64,000 bases of DNA from Microbulbifer variabilis ATCC 700307 (GCF_000380565.1 NZ_AQYJ01000029.1:434001-498000), one strand, 5' to 3'; positions 17,246 to 26,034 are shown, numbered from the stretch's first letter. The notes: a model not told the origin generated them from the letters alone. A program made the numbers and translations.

Positions 17246-18409
17246 CTAAATTCCCATCTGCCTGGAAGCCAGATCCCGCATTATTTCTTCAGATCCGCCA
17301 CCAATCGCATTCACCCGCACTTCACGATAGATACGCTCAATCCGATTGCCACGCATATAGCCTGCGCCACCTAACACCTGCATCGCTTCCCGGGCGCAGA
17401 ATTCAAGGGTTTCTGTGGCTTGGACTTTGAGTAGAGCGATATCGGCTACCTTGAGCTGATGCTGTTGCTCCGCCCAGGCACAGAGGTCCAGATAGGCTTG
17501 GGTGGCATTGATGCGTTGAAGCATCTGGGCAAACTTGTGCCGAATCACCTGGTGATTGGCGAGGCGCTTTCCGAAAGTTTGACGCTCCTGAGCCCACTCA
17601 ATGGCATCCTGCAAACAGACCCGGCTGAATTCTACACAAGAGGCGGCAATGCCCAGGCGTTCACGATTGAAGTTGTGCACTATGGGTAAGAAACCTTGGT
17701 TCTCACCGCCAATTAGATTGCTCGCGGGCACACGCACCTGATCAAAAAAGATACTGGCCGTATCAGAGCACCACCAGCCCTGCTTTTTATCGAGCAGCTG
17801 CCGGCTAACACCTTTGGTATCCGCAGGGATTAAGAGCAGGGAGATACCGCCGAAGCCTTCTTCACCAGTGCGCACGGCAGCAGTAAACCAGTTAGCGCGC
17901 GTGCCGCCGGTGATATAGGTCTTTTCGCCGGTAACGATATAGTCATCCCCATCACGCTCTGCGCGGCACTGGAGATTGGCTACATCGGAGCCTGCGCCTG
18001 GTTCGGTAATTGCCAGGGAAATATGCTTATCACCACGTAATACCGAAGGAATAACCTGATCTTTTAGGGCCTCACTGCCATAGTGCAGTAATGGGGGCAG
18101 GGCAATGCCGTGGACCATCAGGCTGGCGTAGAGTCCACCGGCGCCGGGGCGGGCTAACTCCTCTGCGGCAACAATCATATGGAAGACATCGGTTTCGATG
18201 CCGCCGTAGTTTTCCGGATAACTCATCTGCAGAAGGCCAACTTCTGCGGCTTTTTTCCAAAGCTCGGCGGGTAGTTGGCCGTCTTCGTCCCATTGAGTGA
18301 TGTAGGGAGTAATCTCGCGGTCGACAAAGCGGCGCAACTGGGTGCGCCATTCCTGATGGCCTTCGTCATAGAAGGGGCTTGCCATGCGGGAGGCATCAAT
18401 ATCGTACAT
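17246..18409 (-). CDS. Acyl-CoA dehydrogenase (last gene of atu-like operon)
   Basis: A 387-residue FAD-dependent acyl-CoA dehydrogenase. It shows the FAD/substrate motifs LAITEPGAGSD and the C-terminal QVLGGAGYMRGNRIERIYRE. The position of the MCAD-type catalytic Glu (in the usual EGT motif) is replaced by GGGSEEIM, while a Glu occurs in FNRERLGIA, where isovaleryl- and long-chain-type enzymes place their base. It is 11 bp downstream of the carboxylase alpha gene, thus the sixth gene of the operon. In the Pseudomonas atu cluster this place is taken by an SDR gene (atuG). It may oxidise a second, branched acyl-CoA intermediate; the substrate is inferred only. Confidence 0.88.
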   Translation of the reverse strand: MYDIDASRMASPFYDEGHQEWRTQLRRFVDREITPYITQWDEDGQLPAELWKKAAEVGLLQMSYPENYGGIETDVFHMIVAAEELARPGAGGLYASLMVHGIALPPLLHYGSEALKDQVIPSVLRGDKHISLAITEPGAGSDVANLQCRAERDGDDYIVTGEKTYITGGTRANWFTAAVRTGEEGFGGISLLLIPADTKGVSRQLLDKKQGWWCSDTASIFFDQVRVPASNLIGGENQGFLPIVHNFNRERLGIAASCVEFSRVCLQDAIEWAQERQTFGKRLANHQVIRHKFAQMLQRINATQAYLDLCAWAEQQHQLKVADIALLKVQATETLEFCAREAMQVLGGAGYMRGNRIERIYREVRVNAIGGGSEEIMRDLASRQMGI

Positions 18410-18420
18410 GCTGATCTCCT

Positions 18421-20445
18421 TTAGGAAGTGGCGTCGCTGGGGATTTTGGCAGTTTCCGTGGGAGCGGCTTCGATCTGAACTAACAGCTGGCCACCGCGTA
18501 CCTGGTCTCCTTCACAGGCGCCCAGTTTAATGACGGTACCGTCGCGGTCTGCGCGCAGGGCGTGCTCCATTTTCATGGCTTCCATTAAGGCGATAGTGTC
18601 TCCCCGCTGAACGCTTTGATTGGGCTCAACCAATACCTGCACCAGGCAACCGTCCATAGGAGCCGTGATGCGGCCACTGCCTTGATTTAAGCTCGATTTA
18701 GCGGGGGCGTGGGTGATATCGACAAAATGGAATTGCCTGCCGTCTAACAGGAGATGCAGATTGCTTTGGTTGGCTAGGAACAATCTCTTTTGGCTAACGC
18801 CATCCAGCAGGAGTTCAGCACTGTAAAGTCCACTTTCTTTTTGTGATTTCTCAAAATGGACCCACTGAATCAGGAACTGCTGTTCGCCTACTGAGATTTG
18901 GTAAGAGTGATCTACTAACACCAGCAGCTCACAGTTTAGGGTTTGTCCTGAAATTTCCAGTCGGTAGTTGATTGGCACACTGTTGTCGCCACTGCGCCAG
19001 TCGCTGCGGCCGCTACGCCGATCCTGAGGGTTGGCTTGGTGCAAGTGATTCAGTAATGCGGCTTGGGCTGCAATTACTGCTGGAACCGATTCTGCGGATG
19101 TCAGTGTACTGTTTTGGTCGAGAAAACTGGTATCGGCATCGCCAGCGATAAACTGTGATTCGGCCAGGATCTTCTGCAGGAAATGGATATTGTTTTTAGG
19201 GCCGATAAATTCCAGCTGGCTTAGGGCCTGGGTTAGCTTGCGTCGAGCTTCTTCTCGATCCTGCCCCCAGGCAATTAATTTGCCGAGCATGGGATCGTAA
19301 AATGGCGTAATTTCGCAACCACTTTTCAAAGCGTGGTCGATACGGATTCCTTGTCCCTTTGGCGCTACCCAGTGGAGTACTTTTCCGGCCTGGGGCAGGA
19401 ATTGTTGTTCCGGATCTTCGGCATACAGGCGGACTTCCATGGCGTGCCCCTGCTGGGTGACTTGCTGCTGGGAGACGCATAGGGCTTCGCCACGGGCCAC
19501 TGCCAGTTGCCAGGCTACCAGGTCAAAACCGGTTACCATTTCTGTTACCGGGTGCTCGACTTGCAAGCGGGTGTTCATTTCCAGGAAATAGAATTCGCCG
19601 CTGGGGCAGAGTAAAAACTCTACGGTGCCCGCGCCTAGATAACCGCAGGCTCGCGCGGCGGCGACTGCGGCTTGCCCCATTCTTTCCCGCAGTTGGGTGT
19701 CGACCGCTGGGGAAGGGCACTCTTCGACCACTTTTTGATGGCGTCGTTGTACGGAGCAATCCCGCTCCCCCAGGTGAATACAGTTGCCATGACGATCCGC
19801 AAATACCTGGATTTCGATATGGCGAGCGTTGACCAGTGCCTTTTCCAGAATTAATTCGTCGCTGCCGAATGCACTCATGGATTCACTGCGGGCGGCGCGC
19901 AACTGGGAGACCAGTTCGCTGTCTCCGTGAGCCAGGCGCATGCCGCGCCCACCACCGCCTGCGGCGGCTTTGATCATTAACGGGAAGCCAATGCGCTGCG
20001 CCTCGGCGATCAGGATATCGTCGTCCTGGGCACCCTGGAAGCCGGGAATACAGGGTACGCCGGCAGCGGCAACAAATTCCTTGGCTTTGCGTTTGTTGCC
20101 CATCAGTTCTATGACTTCGGCACTCGGGCCAACAAAACGCAGTTCATTCTCTTCGCAAGCGCTGGCAAATTCCGCATTCTCAGCGAGAAAGCCGTAGCCG
20201 GGGTGGACGGCGGTGGCTCGGGATTTTTTAGCCGCGTCGAGAATTTTCTGTATATCCAGATAGGACTCCGCCGAAGTCTGCCCACCAATGGCTACGGCGA
20301 TATCGGCAGTCTGTGCGTGAAGTGCATCGCAGTCCGCATCGCTGTAGACGGCGACTGTGCGATAGCCCTCCGCCCGGGCAGTACGCATAATTCGCAGTGC
20401 GATCTCGCCGCGGTTGGCGATTAACAGGGTCTCTGTTGTCGACAT
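18421..20445 (-). CDS. Biotin-dependent acyl-CoA carboxylase alpha subunit (geranyl- or methylcrotonyl-CoA type)
   Basis: The biotin carboxylase/carrier subunit (674 residues). Domain order: biotin carboxylase with LLIANRGEIALRI at the N-terminus, the ATP-grasp loop KAAAGGGGRGM and the MNTRLQVEHPVTE motif; a BT-type linker domain; and a C-terminal biotinyl domain with EAMKMEH, whose Lys carries biotin. It carboxylates biotin with bicarbonate and ATP. The frame extends to 20457, but MSTTETLL at 20445 overlaps the stop of the upstream hydratase gene as TGATG, indicating coupling. Gene order favours a geranyl-CoA carboxylase (AtuF-like) subunit; a methylcrotonyl-CoA carboxylase (LiuD) role is the alternative. 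Confidence 0.9.
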   Translation of the reverse strand: MSTTETLLIANRGEIALRIMRTARAEGYRTVAVYSDADCDALHAQTADIAVAIGGQTSAESYLDIQKILDAAKKSRATAVHPGYGFLAENAEFASACEENELRFVGPSAEVIELMGNKRKAKEFVAAAGVPCIPGFQGAQDDDILIAEAQRIGFPLMIKAAAGGGGRGMRLAHGDSELVSQLRAARSESMSAFGSDELILEKALVNARHIEIQVFADRHGNCIHLGERDCSVQRRHQKVVEECPSPAVDTQLRERMGQAAVAAARACGYLGAGTVEFLLCPSGEFYFLEMNTRLQVEHPVTEMVTGFDLVAWQLAVARGEALCVSQQQVTQQGHAMEVRLYAEDPEQQFLPQAGKVLHWVAPKGQGIRIDHALKSGCEITPFYDPMLGKLIAWGQDREEARRKLTQALSQLEFIGPKNNIHFLQKILAESQFIAGDADTSFLDQNSTLTSAESVPAVIAAQAALLNHLHQANPQDRRSGRSDWRSGDNSVPINYRLEISGQTLNCELLVLVDHSYQISVGEQQFLIQWVHFEKSQKESGLYSAELLLDGVSQKRLFLANQSNLHLLLDGRQFHFVDITHAPAKSSLNQGSGRITAPMDGCLVQVLVEPNQSVQRGDTIALMEAMKMEHALRADRDGTVIKLGACEGDQVRGGQLLVQIEAAPTETAKIPSDATS

Positions 20446-21248
20446 CAGTGCTGCCACTCCGGTGATCGTTTTTCCAGAAATGCACGGGCGCCTTCGCGCC
20501 CTTCATGGCCTTGAATTGCGCGGGAAAACTGCTGTGCGGCGCCGTCGAGTAGTTGGCCGAGGGCAGTCTCATCGCTCACCCGCGCTGCATCCAGCAAGAT
20601 CTGCTTGGTTGTTGCCAGGGCGCCGGGAGCGCAGGCATTGATCGCGCCCAGGTGTTCCTGCAGTGCGCCTTCGAGGGCTTCGGAATTATCGAGTAGCTGA
20701 TGGATTAACCCAATTTCCAAGGCCTGCTGTGCGTTGACTTTTGCTCCGCTGAGGGCCAGGCGTCGGGCCTGGGAGAGGCCGACCCGTGCCACGACAAAGG
20801 GAGCAATTTGTGCAGGCGGTAAACCCAGGCGGGTTTCCGGAAGGGCAAAGCGGCAACTGCGATCGGCAATGGCAATATCGGCACTGCAAGCGAGCCCAAA
20901 ACCACCGCCCATTACGGCACCTTCCAATACGGCAATGACTATTAAAGGAGTGCGATTAAATCGTTCCATCAATTCACCGAAACGACGGTTTAGGTGAAAA
21001 AATACATCACTATTTCCATCGCTCGCGCCCTGTTGCGCATTGAGCATATCGGCAATATCGCCACCGGCGCAGAAGTTGTGTTCTGCACCCCGCAGTACCA
21101 ACGCTCGCACCTGCGGATCTTCTTCTGCTTCTGCGAGCTTTTGCAGAAGCTCATCCACCATTTGCAAACTGATGGCGTTGCGCTGTTGTGGCCGGTTTAG
21201 GGTGAGATGGCAGGCGATGCCGATGGTCTCATTAATAATTGTCTGCAT
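20445..21248 (-). CDS. Enoyl-CoA hydratase/isomerase, glutaconyl-CoA hydratase type
   Basis: A crotonase-fold protein of 267 residues. Oxyanion-hole segments are FCAGGDI and VMGGGFGLACSADIAIA; FALPETRLGLPP supplies the conserved Glu. The first of the two classical hydratase glutamates is not obvious, as in methylglutaconyl-CoA hydratases. Located between acyl-CoA dehydrogenase and carboxylase alpha genes, it should hydrate the carboxylated product: isohexenylglutaconyl-CoA if the operon is atu-like (AtuE), or 3-methylglutaconyl-CoA if liu-like (LiuC). It is 9 bp from the dehydrogenase gene and overlaps the carboxylase start by one base. Confidence 0.88.
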   Translation of the reverse strand: MQTIINETIGIACHLTLNRPQQRNAISLQMVDELLQKLAEAEEDPQVRALVLRGAEHNFCAGGDIADMLNAQQGASDGNSDVFFHLNRRFGELMERFNRTPLIVIAVLEGAVMGGGFGLACSADIAIADRSCRFALPETRLGLPPAQIAPFVVARVGLSQARRLALSGAKVNAQQALEIGLIHQLLDNSEALEGALQEHLGAINACAPGALATTKQILLDAARVSDETALGQLLDGAAQQFSRAIQGHEGREGARAFLEKRSPEWQH

Positions 21249-21257
21249 AGCCTGACC

Positions 21258-22424
21258 TTATGCGTTGGGTTTACGCTTGCCGGGCAGTATGCCCATCAAC
21301 TTACAGATAATGCCGAGCATTACTTCATCTGCGCCGCCGCCGATAGCGGTGAGACGGCTATCCCGGTAAGCGCGGTTGATTACAGTTTCCTCGATATAGC
21401 CCATGCCACCCCAGAACTGCAGGCACTGATCGGGAATAGAGCGGGACAGGCGGCCAGCCTTGAGCTTGGCCATAGAGGCGAGGGTAGTGACATCTTCACC
21501 GGCTACATAGGCTTCCACCGCGCGCCAGGTTAGGGAGCGCAGGCATTCCACTTCGGTCTGCATTTCCGCGAGGGCAAAGTGAATGGTTTGATTGTCGATC
21601 AATGGTGCTTTAAAGGCATGGCGTTCGCGCACATAGTCGATGGTGCTGCTCACGCAGTTTTCCAGGCCCTTTAAATTGAGTGCGGCGCCGGCGAGGCGCT
21701 CTTCCTGGAATTGCAGCATCTGCAGCAGGAAGCCGGCACCCTCATCGCCGATGCGGAAATGTTTGGGCACTCGCACATTGTCAAAAAAGATAGGGGCGGT
21801 TTCCGATGAGCGCATGCCTAATTTGTCGAGCTTTTCGCCGATGCGTACCCCTGGCGTTTTCGCCGGAATAATGACCAGGGATTTGTTGTTGTGGGCTTTG
21901 CCTTCACTGGTATTGACCAGGGTGCAGAAAAAGTCTGCGCAGGGGGCGTTGGTGATCCACATCTTGCTGCCGTTGATCACATAGTCGTCGCCATCGCTTT
22001 TGGCAGTGGTTTTAATTGAGGCAACATCGGAACCGGCGCCCGGTTCGGATACGGCGATTGCGCCGATCATCTCTCCGTTCACGGCGGGAATCAGGAACTG
22101 CTCTTTGAGATCCTGGCTGCCGAAGTTGGCCAGGGCAGGGGTACACATGGAAGTCTGCACGGAAATCGACAGGGGCACGCCGCCACAGTGGGCACCGCCC
22201 AGCTCCTCCAGGAAAACGGTTTCATAACTGAAGTCGAGACCCAGGCCACCGAAGTCTGTGGACTTGCTGATGCCTAGCAGACCCAGACCAGCCAGTTGTT
22301 GGAAAATTTCGCGGATAGGAAAGCGGCCGGCCTTTTCCCATTCGGCCACATTGGGGTTAATTTCCTGCTGTACAAAGTTTTGTACGGTGCGCTGCAGTTC
22401 CCGGTGTTGATCGCTAAATATCAT
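21258..22424 (-). CDS. Acyl-CoA dehydrogenase, citronellyl-CoA dehydrogenase-like
   Basis: A 388-residue acyl-CoA dehydrogenase with AIAVSEPGAGSDVAS, MWITNAPCADFF and the C-terminal QFWGGMGYIEETVINRAYRDSR. The MCAD-type Glu site reads AIGGGADEVM, whereas a Glu is present in FQEERLAGA, as in isovaleryl/long-chain enzymes acting on branched acyl-CoAs. Its place directly after the carboxylase beta gene corresponds to AtuD in the Pseudomonas acyclic-terpene cluster, where the enzyme forms the alpha,beta-double bond of citronellyl-CoA. It is not orthologous in position to LiuA, which begins the liu operon. The chain reaction is inferred from order. Confidence 0.88.
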   Translation of the reverse strand: MIFSDQHRELQRTVQNFVQQEINPNVAEWEKAGRFPIREIFQQLAGLGLLGISKSTDFGGLGLDFSYETVFLEELGGAHCGGVPLSISVQTSMCTPALANFGSQDLKEQFLIPAVNGEMIGAIAVSEPGAGSDVASIKTTAKSDGDDYVINGSKMWITNAPCADFFCTLVNTSEGKAHNNKSLVIIPAKTPGVRIGEKLDKLGMRSSETAPIFFDNVRVPKHFRIGDEGAGFLLQMLQFQEERLAGAALNLKGLENCVSSTIDYVRERHAFKAPLIDNQTIHFALAEMQTEVECLRSLTWRAVEAYVAGEDVTTLASMAKLKAGRLSRSIPDQCLQFWGGMGYIEETVINRAYRDSRLTAIGGGADEVMLGIICKLMGILPGKRKPNA

Positions 22425-22505
22425 TATTGTTTTCCCTGCTTTGAAGTGTGAACCCGGTGATGGTGTGAATGGGCAACCGCACTTCCTTGTTGCCCAGGTT
22501 TTTCG

Positions 22506-24113
22506 TTAAAACCTAGCTACGCCAAAGGTATTTTTGTTGAGTTTTCTCTGCTCGGCCTCATTGCAAATTTCTAGCAACATGCCTAAAAGTTTGCGCGTAT
22601 CGCGGGGATCGATAATGCCGTCATCCCAGAGGCGCGCACTGCAGGCGAGAGCATCGGAATTGCCCTGCATAAATGCGCTGGTGTCGTTTTCCAATTTGTC
22701 TAATACCGCCTCATCGACATTGCCGCTGCGTTGCATTTTTTGCTCGGTGACGATGCGCATTACCTTGCCGGCCTGGGCTGCGCCCATAACGGCGGTGCGG
22801 GAATTGGGCCAGGCAAAAATAAAGCGGGGATCGAATCCGCGACCACACATGGCGTAGTTGCCGGCCCCATAGGAGCCACCTACGACAATGCTGAGTTTTG
22901 GTACGCTGGCATTGGCCACGGCCTGAATCATTTTGGCGCCGTGCTTGATGATGCCGTTGCGCTCCACCTCGGTACCCACCATAAACCCGGTGGTGTTATG
23001 CAAAAACAGCAGTGGCGTGCCACTCTGTTCGCACAACTGAATAAACTGCGCGGCCTTGTTGGCGCCCTTGGGGGTGATCGGGCCGTTATTCCCAATAATT
23101 CCCACAAGGAAGCCTTCGATACGAATATGGCCGCACACGGTTTGTCGATCGAATTCCGGCTTGAAATCCAGCATGGCGGAGCCGTCGGCGATACGAGCCA
23201 GAATTTCGCGCACGTCGTAGGGCTTTTTGCTGTCTGCTGGAATCAGGCCGAGCAGGTCGTCGATAGGGTGCAGTGGGTCTCGGTAATCTTTTTGTACTGA
23301 GCTTTTAATGGGTGAGGGTAGGGCGGCAACAATCTCTCTTGCTATGCGAATACCATCGGCGTCGTTCTCTGCTAAGTAATCGCCACTGCCGGACTCGGTA
23401 CAGTGCATTTCTGCTCCGCCGAGGCTTTCCGCATCGGCAATTTCACCGGTGGCAGCTTTCAGCAGCGGCGGCCCAGCCAGGTACATGCCGGTTTGTCCGC
23501 GCACCATAACGACATAATCTGACAGGCCCGGCTGGTAGGCGCCGCCGGCAGTAGCGCCGCCGTGTACCACAGTAACTTGCGGAATACCGGCGGCGGACAT
23601 TCGCGCCTGGTTGGCAAAACCCCGCCCACCGGGAGCAAAAGTGTCGCTGGCGTACATCAGATTGGCGCCACCACTTTGCGCCAGGGCGACTATTGGTAAA
23701 TGATTTTCCAGAGCGATCCGCTGCATTCGCAGGGCTTTATCCATCCCGGCTGGTGAGATGGTGCCACCTTTTACGGCATAGTTATCCACTCGAACCATGC
23801 AACGTTGCCCGCTGATCTGGCCAATACCACAAATGGCTCCGCCACCCGCACCGGTACCATCCTGGTCGTCAAACAATTTATAGCCGGCGAGGGAGCACAG
23901 CTCTACAAAAGGTGCGCCGGGGTCGAGCAATAAATTGAGGCGCTCCCTTGGCAGCAGCCAGCCCCGATCACGATAGCGGGCAGCCTTACTTTTTTCAGCT
24001 TGAACCGGACGTTGCTCAGCTTCACGAAACTGGTTGATCTGCTCGAGCATGGCAGCTTGGTTGTCATTGAACTCTGCCGAGCGGTTGTCGAGCTGGGAAT
24101 CAATCGGCTGCAT
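22506..24113 (-). CDS. Acyl-CoA carboxylase beta (carboxyltransferase) subunit, geranyl-CoA carboxylase-like
   Basis: A 535-residue carboxyltransferase of the MCC/GCC beta type, with RDRGWLLPRERL, VHGGATAGGAYQPG, YLAGPPLLKAATGE and VVGGSYGAGNYAMCGR. It transfers carboxyl from biotin to the gamma-carbon of an alpha,beta-unsaturated acyl-CoA. In methylcrotonyl-CoA carboxylases the substrate region typically reads HFGRxFxNQA; here it is PGGRGFANQA (161-170), so bulky aromatics are replaced by Gly and Ala. Loss of a Phe is recalled as the feature that lets geranyl-CoA carboxylase take a longer chain, so this supports an AtuC-like role. The ATG overlaps the SDR stop (TAATG). Confidence 0.9.
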   Translation of the reverse strand: MQPIDSQLDNRSAEFNDNQAAMLEQINQFREAEQRPVQAEKSKAARYRDRGWLLPRERLNLLLDPGAPFVELCSLAGYKLFDDQDGTGAGGGAICGIGQISGQRCMVRVDNYAVKGGTISPAGMDKALRMQRIALENHLPIVALAQSGGANLMYASDTFAPGGRGFANQARMSAAGIPQVTVVHGGATAGGAYQPGLSDYVVMVRGQTGMYLAGPPLLKAATGEIADAESLGGAEMHCTESGSGDYLAENDADGIRIAREIVAALPSPIKSSVQKDYRDPLHPIDDLLGLIPADSKKPYDVREILARIADGSAMLDFKPEFDRQTVCGHIRIEGFLVGIIGNNGPITPKGANKAAQFIQLCEQSGTPLLFLHNTTGFMVGTEVERNGIIKHGAKMIQAVANASVPKLSIVVGGSYGAGNYAMCGRGFDPRFIFAWPNSRTAVMGAAQAGKVMRIVTEQKMQRSGNVDEAVLDKLENDTSAFMQGNSDALACSARLWDDGIIDPRDTRKLLGMLLEICNEAEQRKLNKNTFGVARF

Positions 24114-25006
24114 TAGAGCTTACCCTCCGCTTCCAGCTCTTCCACAACTTGGGGCCGGCGTTTGCGGTGGAATCCATTAAAGCGCTTGGAGTTGTTGGCG
24201 GCTTGTGGCTGCCAAAGGGGAGAGTGATGCTTGAGACTTGAGCCACCATCGATACGCAGCGTTTGTCCGGTGATATAGCTGGCGGCATCGGAAAGTAGGA
24301 AGCACACTGCCCCACTAACTTCTGCTTCTTCTCCCAATCGGTAGAGGGGAATGCTGTCTCGGAAGCCCGGTAGTAGCTCGCGCAGGAATTTGGGGTCGTA
24401 AGTATCAAAGCCGCTGGAGAGAATATAGCCTGGCGCCACGGCGTTAACTCGAACGCCAAAAGGTGCCCACTCCAATGCGGAGGTTTCGGTAATATTTTCC
24501 ATGCCCGCGCGGGCGGCACCGGAATGGCCCATCATTGGCATGCCGCCGGCGTTATCTGCGGTGATATTTACGATACTGCCGCCGTGCTGTTTCATCGACT
24601 GCACAAAAACTTCTCGGGACATTAAAAAGCCACCGAGCAGGTTGCTGCGTACAACGGCATCGAAACCTCTTGTGTTGATCTGCTCAAGGGGGGAGGGGAA
24701 CTGGCCACCGGCATTGTTCACCAATCCGTGAATTTGGCCCCGGGCCTGGACTATTTGCCCCACTGTCTCCTGCACTCCTTCTTCATCGCGAATATCCAGG
24801 CTGAACAAACTGCACTCGCCACCATCGTTATTGATTTCACCGGCAACCCTTTCCAGCTTGTCCAGTTTGCGCCCGATCAATACTGCATGGGCGCCGAGGC
24901 TGGCCAATTCGTGGGCGATACAGCGGCCAATACCGCTGCCGCCGCCGGTGACGATATAGGTTTGCTCGCTAAAGCTGCCTGAGCGCAGCTGGCTTTGATA
25001 GCGCAT
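24113..25006 (-). CDS. SDR-family oxidoreductase, 2,4-dienoyl-CoA reductase-like (AtuB-like)
   Basis: A 297-residue short-chain dehydrogenase, first gene of the operon. The cofactor motif is TGGGSGIG (about 22-29), then NNAGGQFPSP. The canonical YxxxK catalytic pair is not present: the region reads MGHSGAARAGMEN, with no Tyr and Arg in place of Lys, a pattern related to peroxisomal-type dienoyl/enoyl-CoA reductases, which also lack the Tyr. It has the position of atuB in Pseudomonas. A role in reducing or oxidising an isoprenoid intermediate is inferred. AAAGGAAA precedes the ATG. Confidence 0.85.
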   Translation of the reverse strand: MRYQSQLRSGSFSEQTYIVTGGGSGIGRCIAHELASLGAHAVLIGRKLDKLERVAGEINNDGGECSLFSLDIRDEEGVQETVGQIVQARGQIHGLVNNAGGQFPSPLEQINTRGFDAVVRSNLLGGFLMSREVFVQSMKQHGGSIVNITADNAGGMPMMGHSGAARAGMENITETSALEWAPFGVRVNAVAPGYILSSGFDTYDPKFLRELLPGFRDSIPLYRLGEEAEVSGAVCFLLSDAASYITGQTLRIDGGSSLKHHSPLWQPQAANNSKRFNGFHRKRRPQVVEELEAEGKL

Positions 25007-25104
25007 GAAAGTTTCCTTTTTTACGGCCTCACGGCTTATTCAGTTTTTATTGTTCTTGTTGGCGCTTGCGCCTGCGTGTGAGAAAACGCAGAATAGCTTA
25101 ACGC

Positions 25105-25124
25105 TACCAAGCAAGCGCTTGGTA
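25105..25124. promoter_or_regulatory. TetR operator palindrome in the divergent promoter region
   Basis: A perfect dyad TACCAAGC-AAGC-GCTTGGTA lies between the divergent SDR and TetR start codons (99 bp and 87 bp away). Eight-base arms with a 4-base spacer fit a TetR-family dimer site. It probably controls both the operon and the regulator itself. Confidence 0.75.
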
Positions 25125-25210
25125 TTCAATAGCTGGCGTCTATTTGATTTGAAATTCATTGGGCCGCTAATATTCCGGGTTAATTACCCGAAAAAGTTTT
25201 GGAGAGATAC

Positions 25211-25855
25211 GTGCGAGAGAGTGCGCAAGTGCTGGCGGAGGTGCCGACTCAACTGTCACCACAAGAATTAATTGGTACTCTGGTAGAGCAGGGTATGCTA
25301 ACTGACCCTGCCTCTCCCCGCGGACGTTTACTGAATGCCGCTGCGCGTCTGTTCGAGCAAAGGGGATTTGCCCGCACCACAGTGCGTGATCTAGCTGCGG
25401 AAGTTGGCATACTTTCTGGCAGTATTTTTCACCATTTTGCCAGTAAAGAGCAGATTCTCTGCGCGGTAATGAAAGAGGTCACCATATTTGCCAGTGCTCG
25501 AATGCGTAGTGCTGCAGAGAGTGCAGGCTGTCCGCAGGAAAAGTTGCGGGCTTGCATACAGTCTGAGCTCGAGGCTATCCACGAACAAGCCGTACCAGGA
25601 TTTTCCATTCTGGTAATGGAGTGGCGCAGCTTGTCTGAGGAGAGCCAGGAAGAGGTATTGCAGCTGCGCGAAGAGTATGAGCGGATCTGGTTGGATGCAA
25701 TTGTTGCGGCCAAATGCCCTGGTGATGACCCGGCACTTGTGCGGCGGCTTTTAGTTGGCGCACTAAGCCACACTTATAGCTGGTTCGAACCCAGGGATAG
25801 GGGGCTGACAATTCCTGAATTGGCTGATCGGACCTTTCATATCTTTACTCCCTGA
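25211..25855 (+). CDS. TetR/AcrR regulator of the acyl-CoA operon (AtuR-like position)
   Basis: A 214-residue TetR protein. The DNA-binding domain is RGRLLNAAARLFEQRGFARTT followed by VRDLAAEVGILSGSIFHHFASKEQIL. The C-terminal part is a helical ligand domain. The frame can begin with TTG at 25199, but GGAGAG at 25201-25206 sits five bases before the GTG at 25211, which is the better start. It is divergent from the operon with a perfect palindrome between them, like atuR in Pseudomonas. The expected inducer is an acyl-CoA intermediate of the pathway; this is inference. Confidence 0.87.
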   Translation: MRESAQVLAEVPTQLSPQELIGTLVEQGMLTDPASPRGRLLNAAARLFEQRGFARTTVRDLAAEVGILSGSIFHHFASKEQILCAVMKEVTIFASARMRSAAESAGCPQEKLRACIQSELEAIHEQAVPGFSILVMEWRSLSEESQEEVLQLREEYERIWLDAIVAAKCPGDDPALVRRLLVGALSHTYSWFEPRDRGLTIPELADRTFHIFTP

Positions 25856-26034
25856 CACAGAAAAACTGCGAGGCGCACGAAAAACTGTGCACTTTGCCTC
25901 CTTTCTTGCCAATTATGTAACCTTGAATGGTTTCCTGAGAACTGGTGCGCACCCGTTTTCTCTTGAATCTTTTACCCTGCGCGCAAGATGTAAAGAATGT
26001 GACAATATGTGTCACTAGGTGACAGGAGAGGGGA

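Noticed and set aside
17246-24113. Operon as a plain leucine (liu) cluster
   Set aside because: Not excluded, but the SDR, TetR regulator, gene order and missing HMG-CoA lyase fit atu better.
25780-25800. GGTTCGAACCC sequence resembling a tRNA T-arm
   Set aside because: It lies inside the TetR gene and no acceptor, D or anticodon arms surround it.
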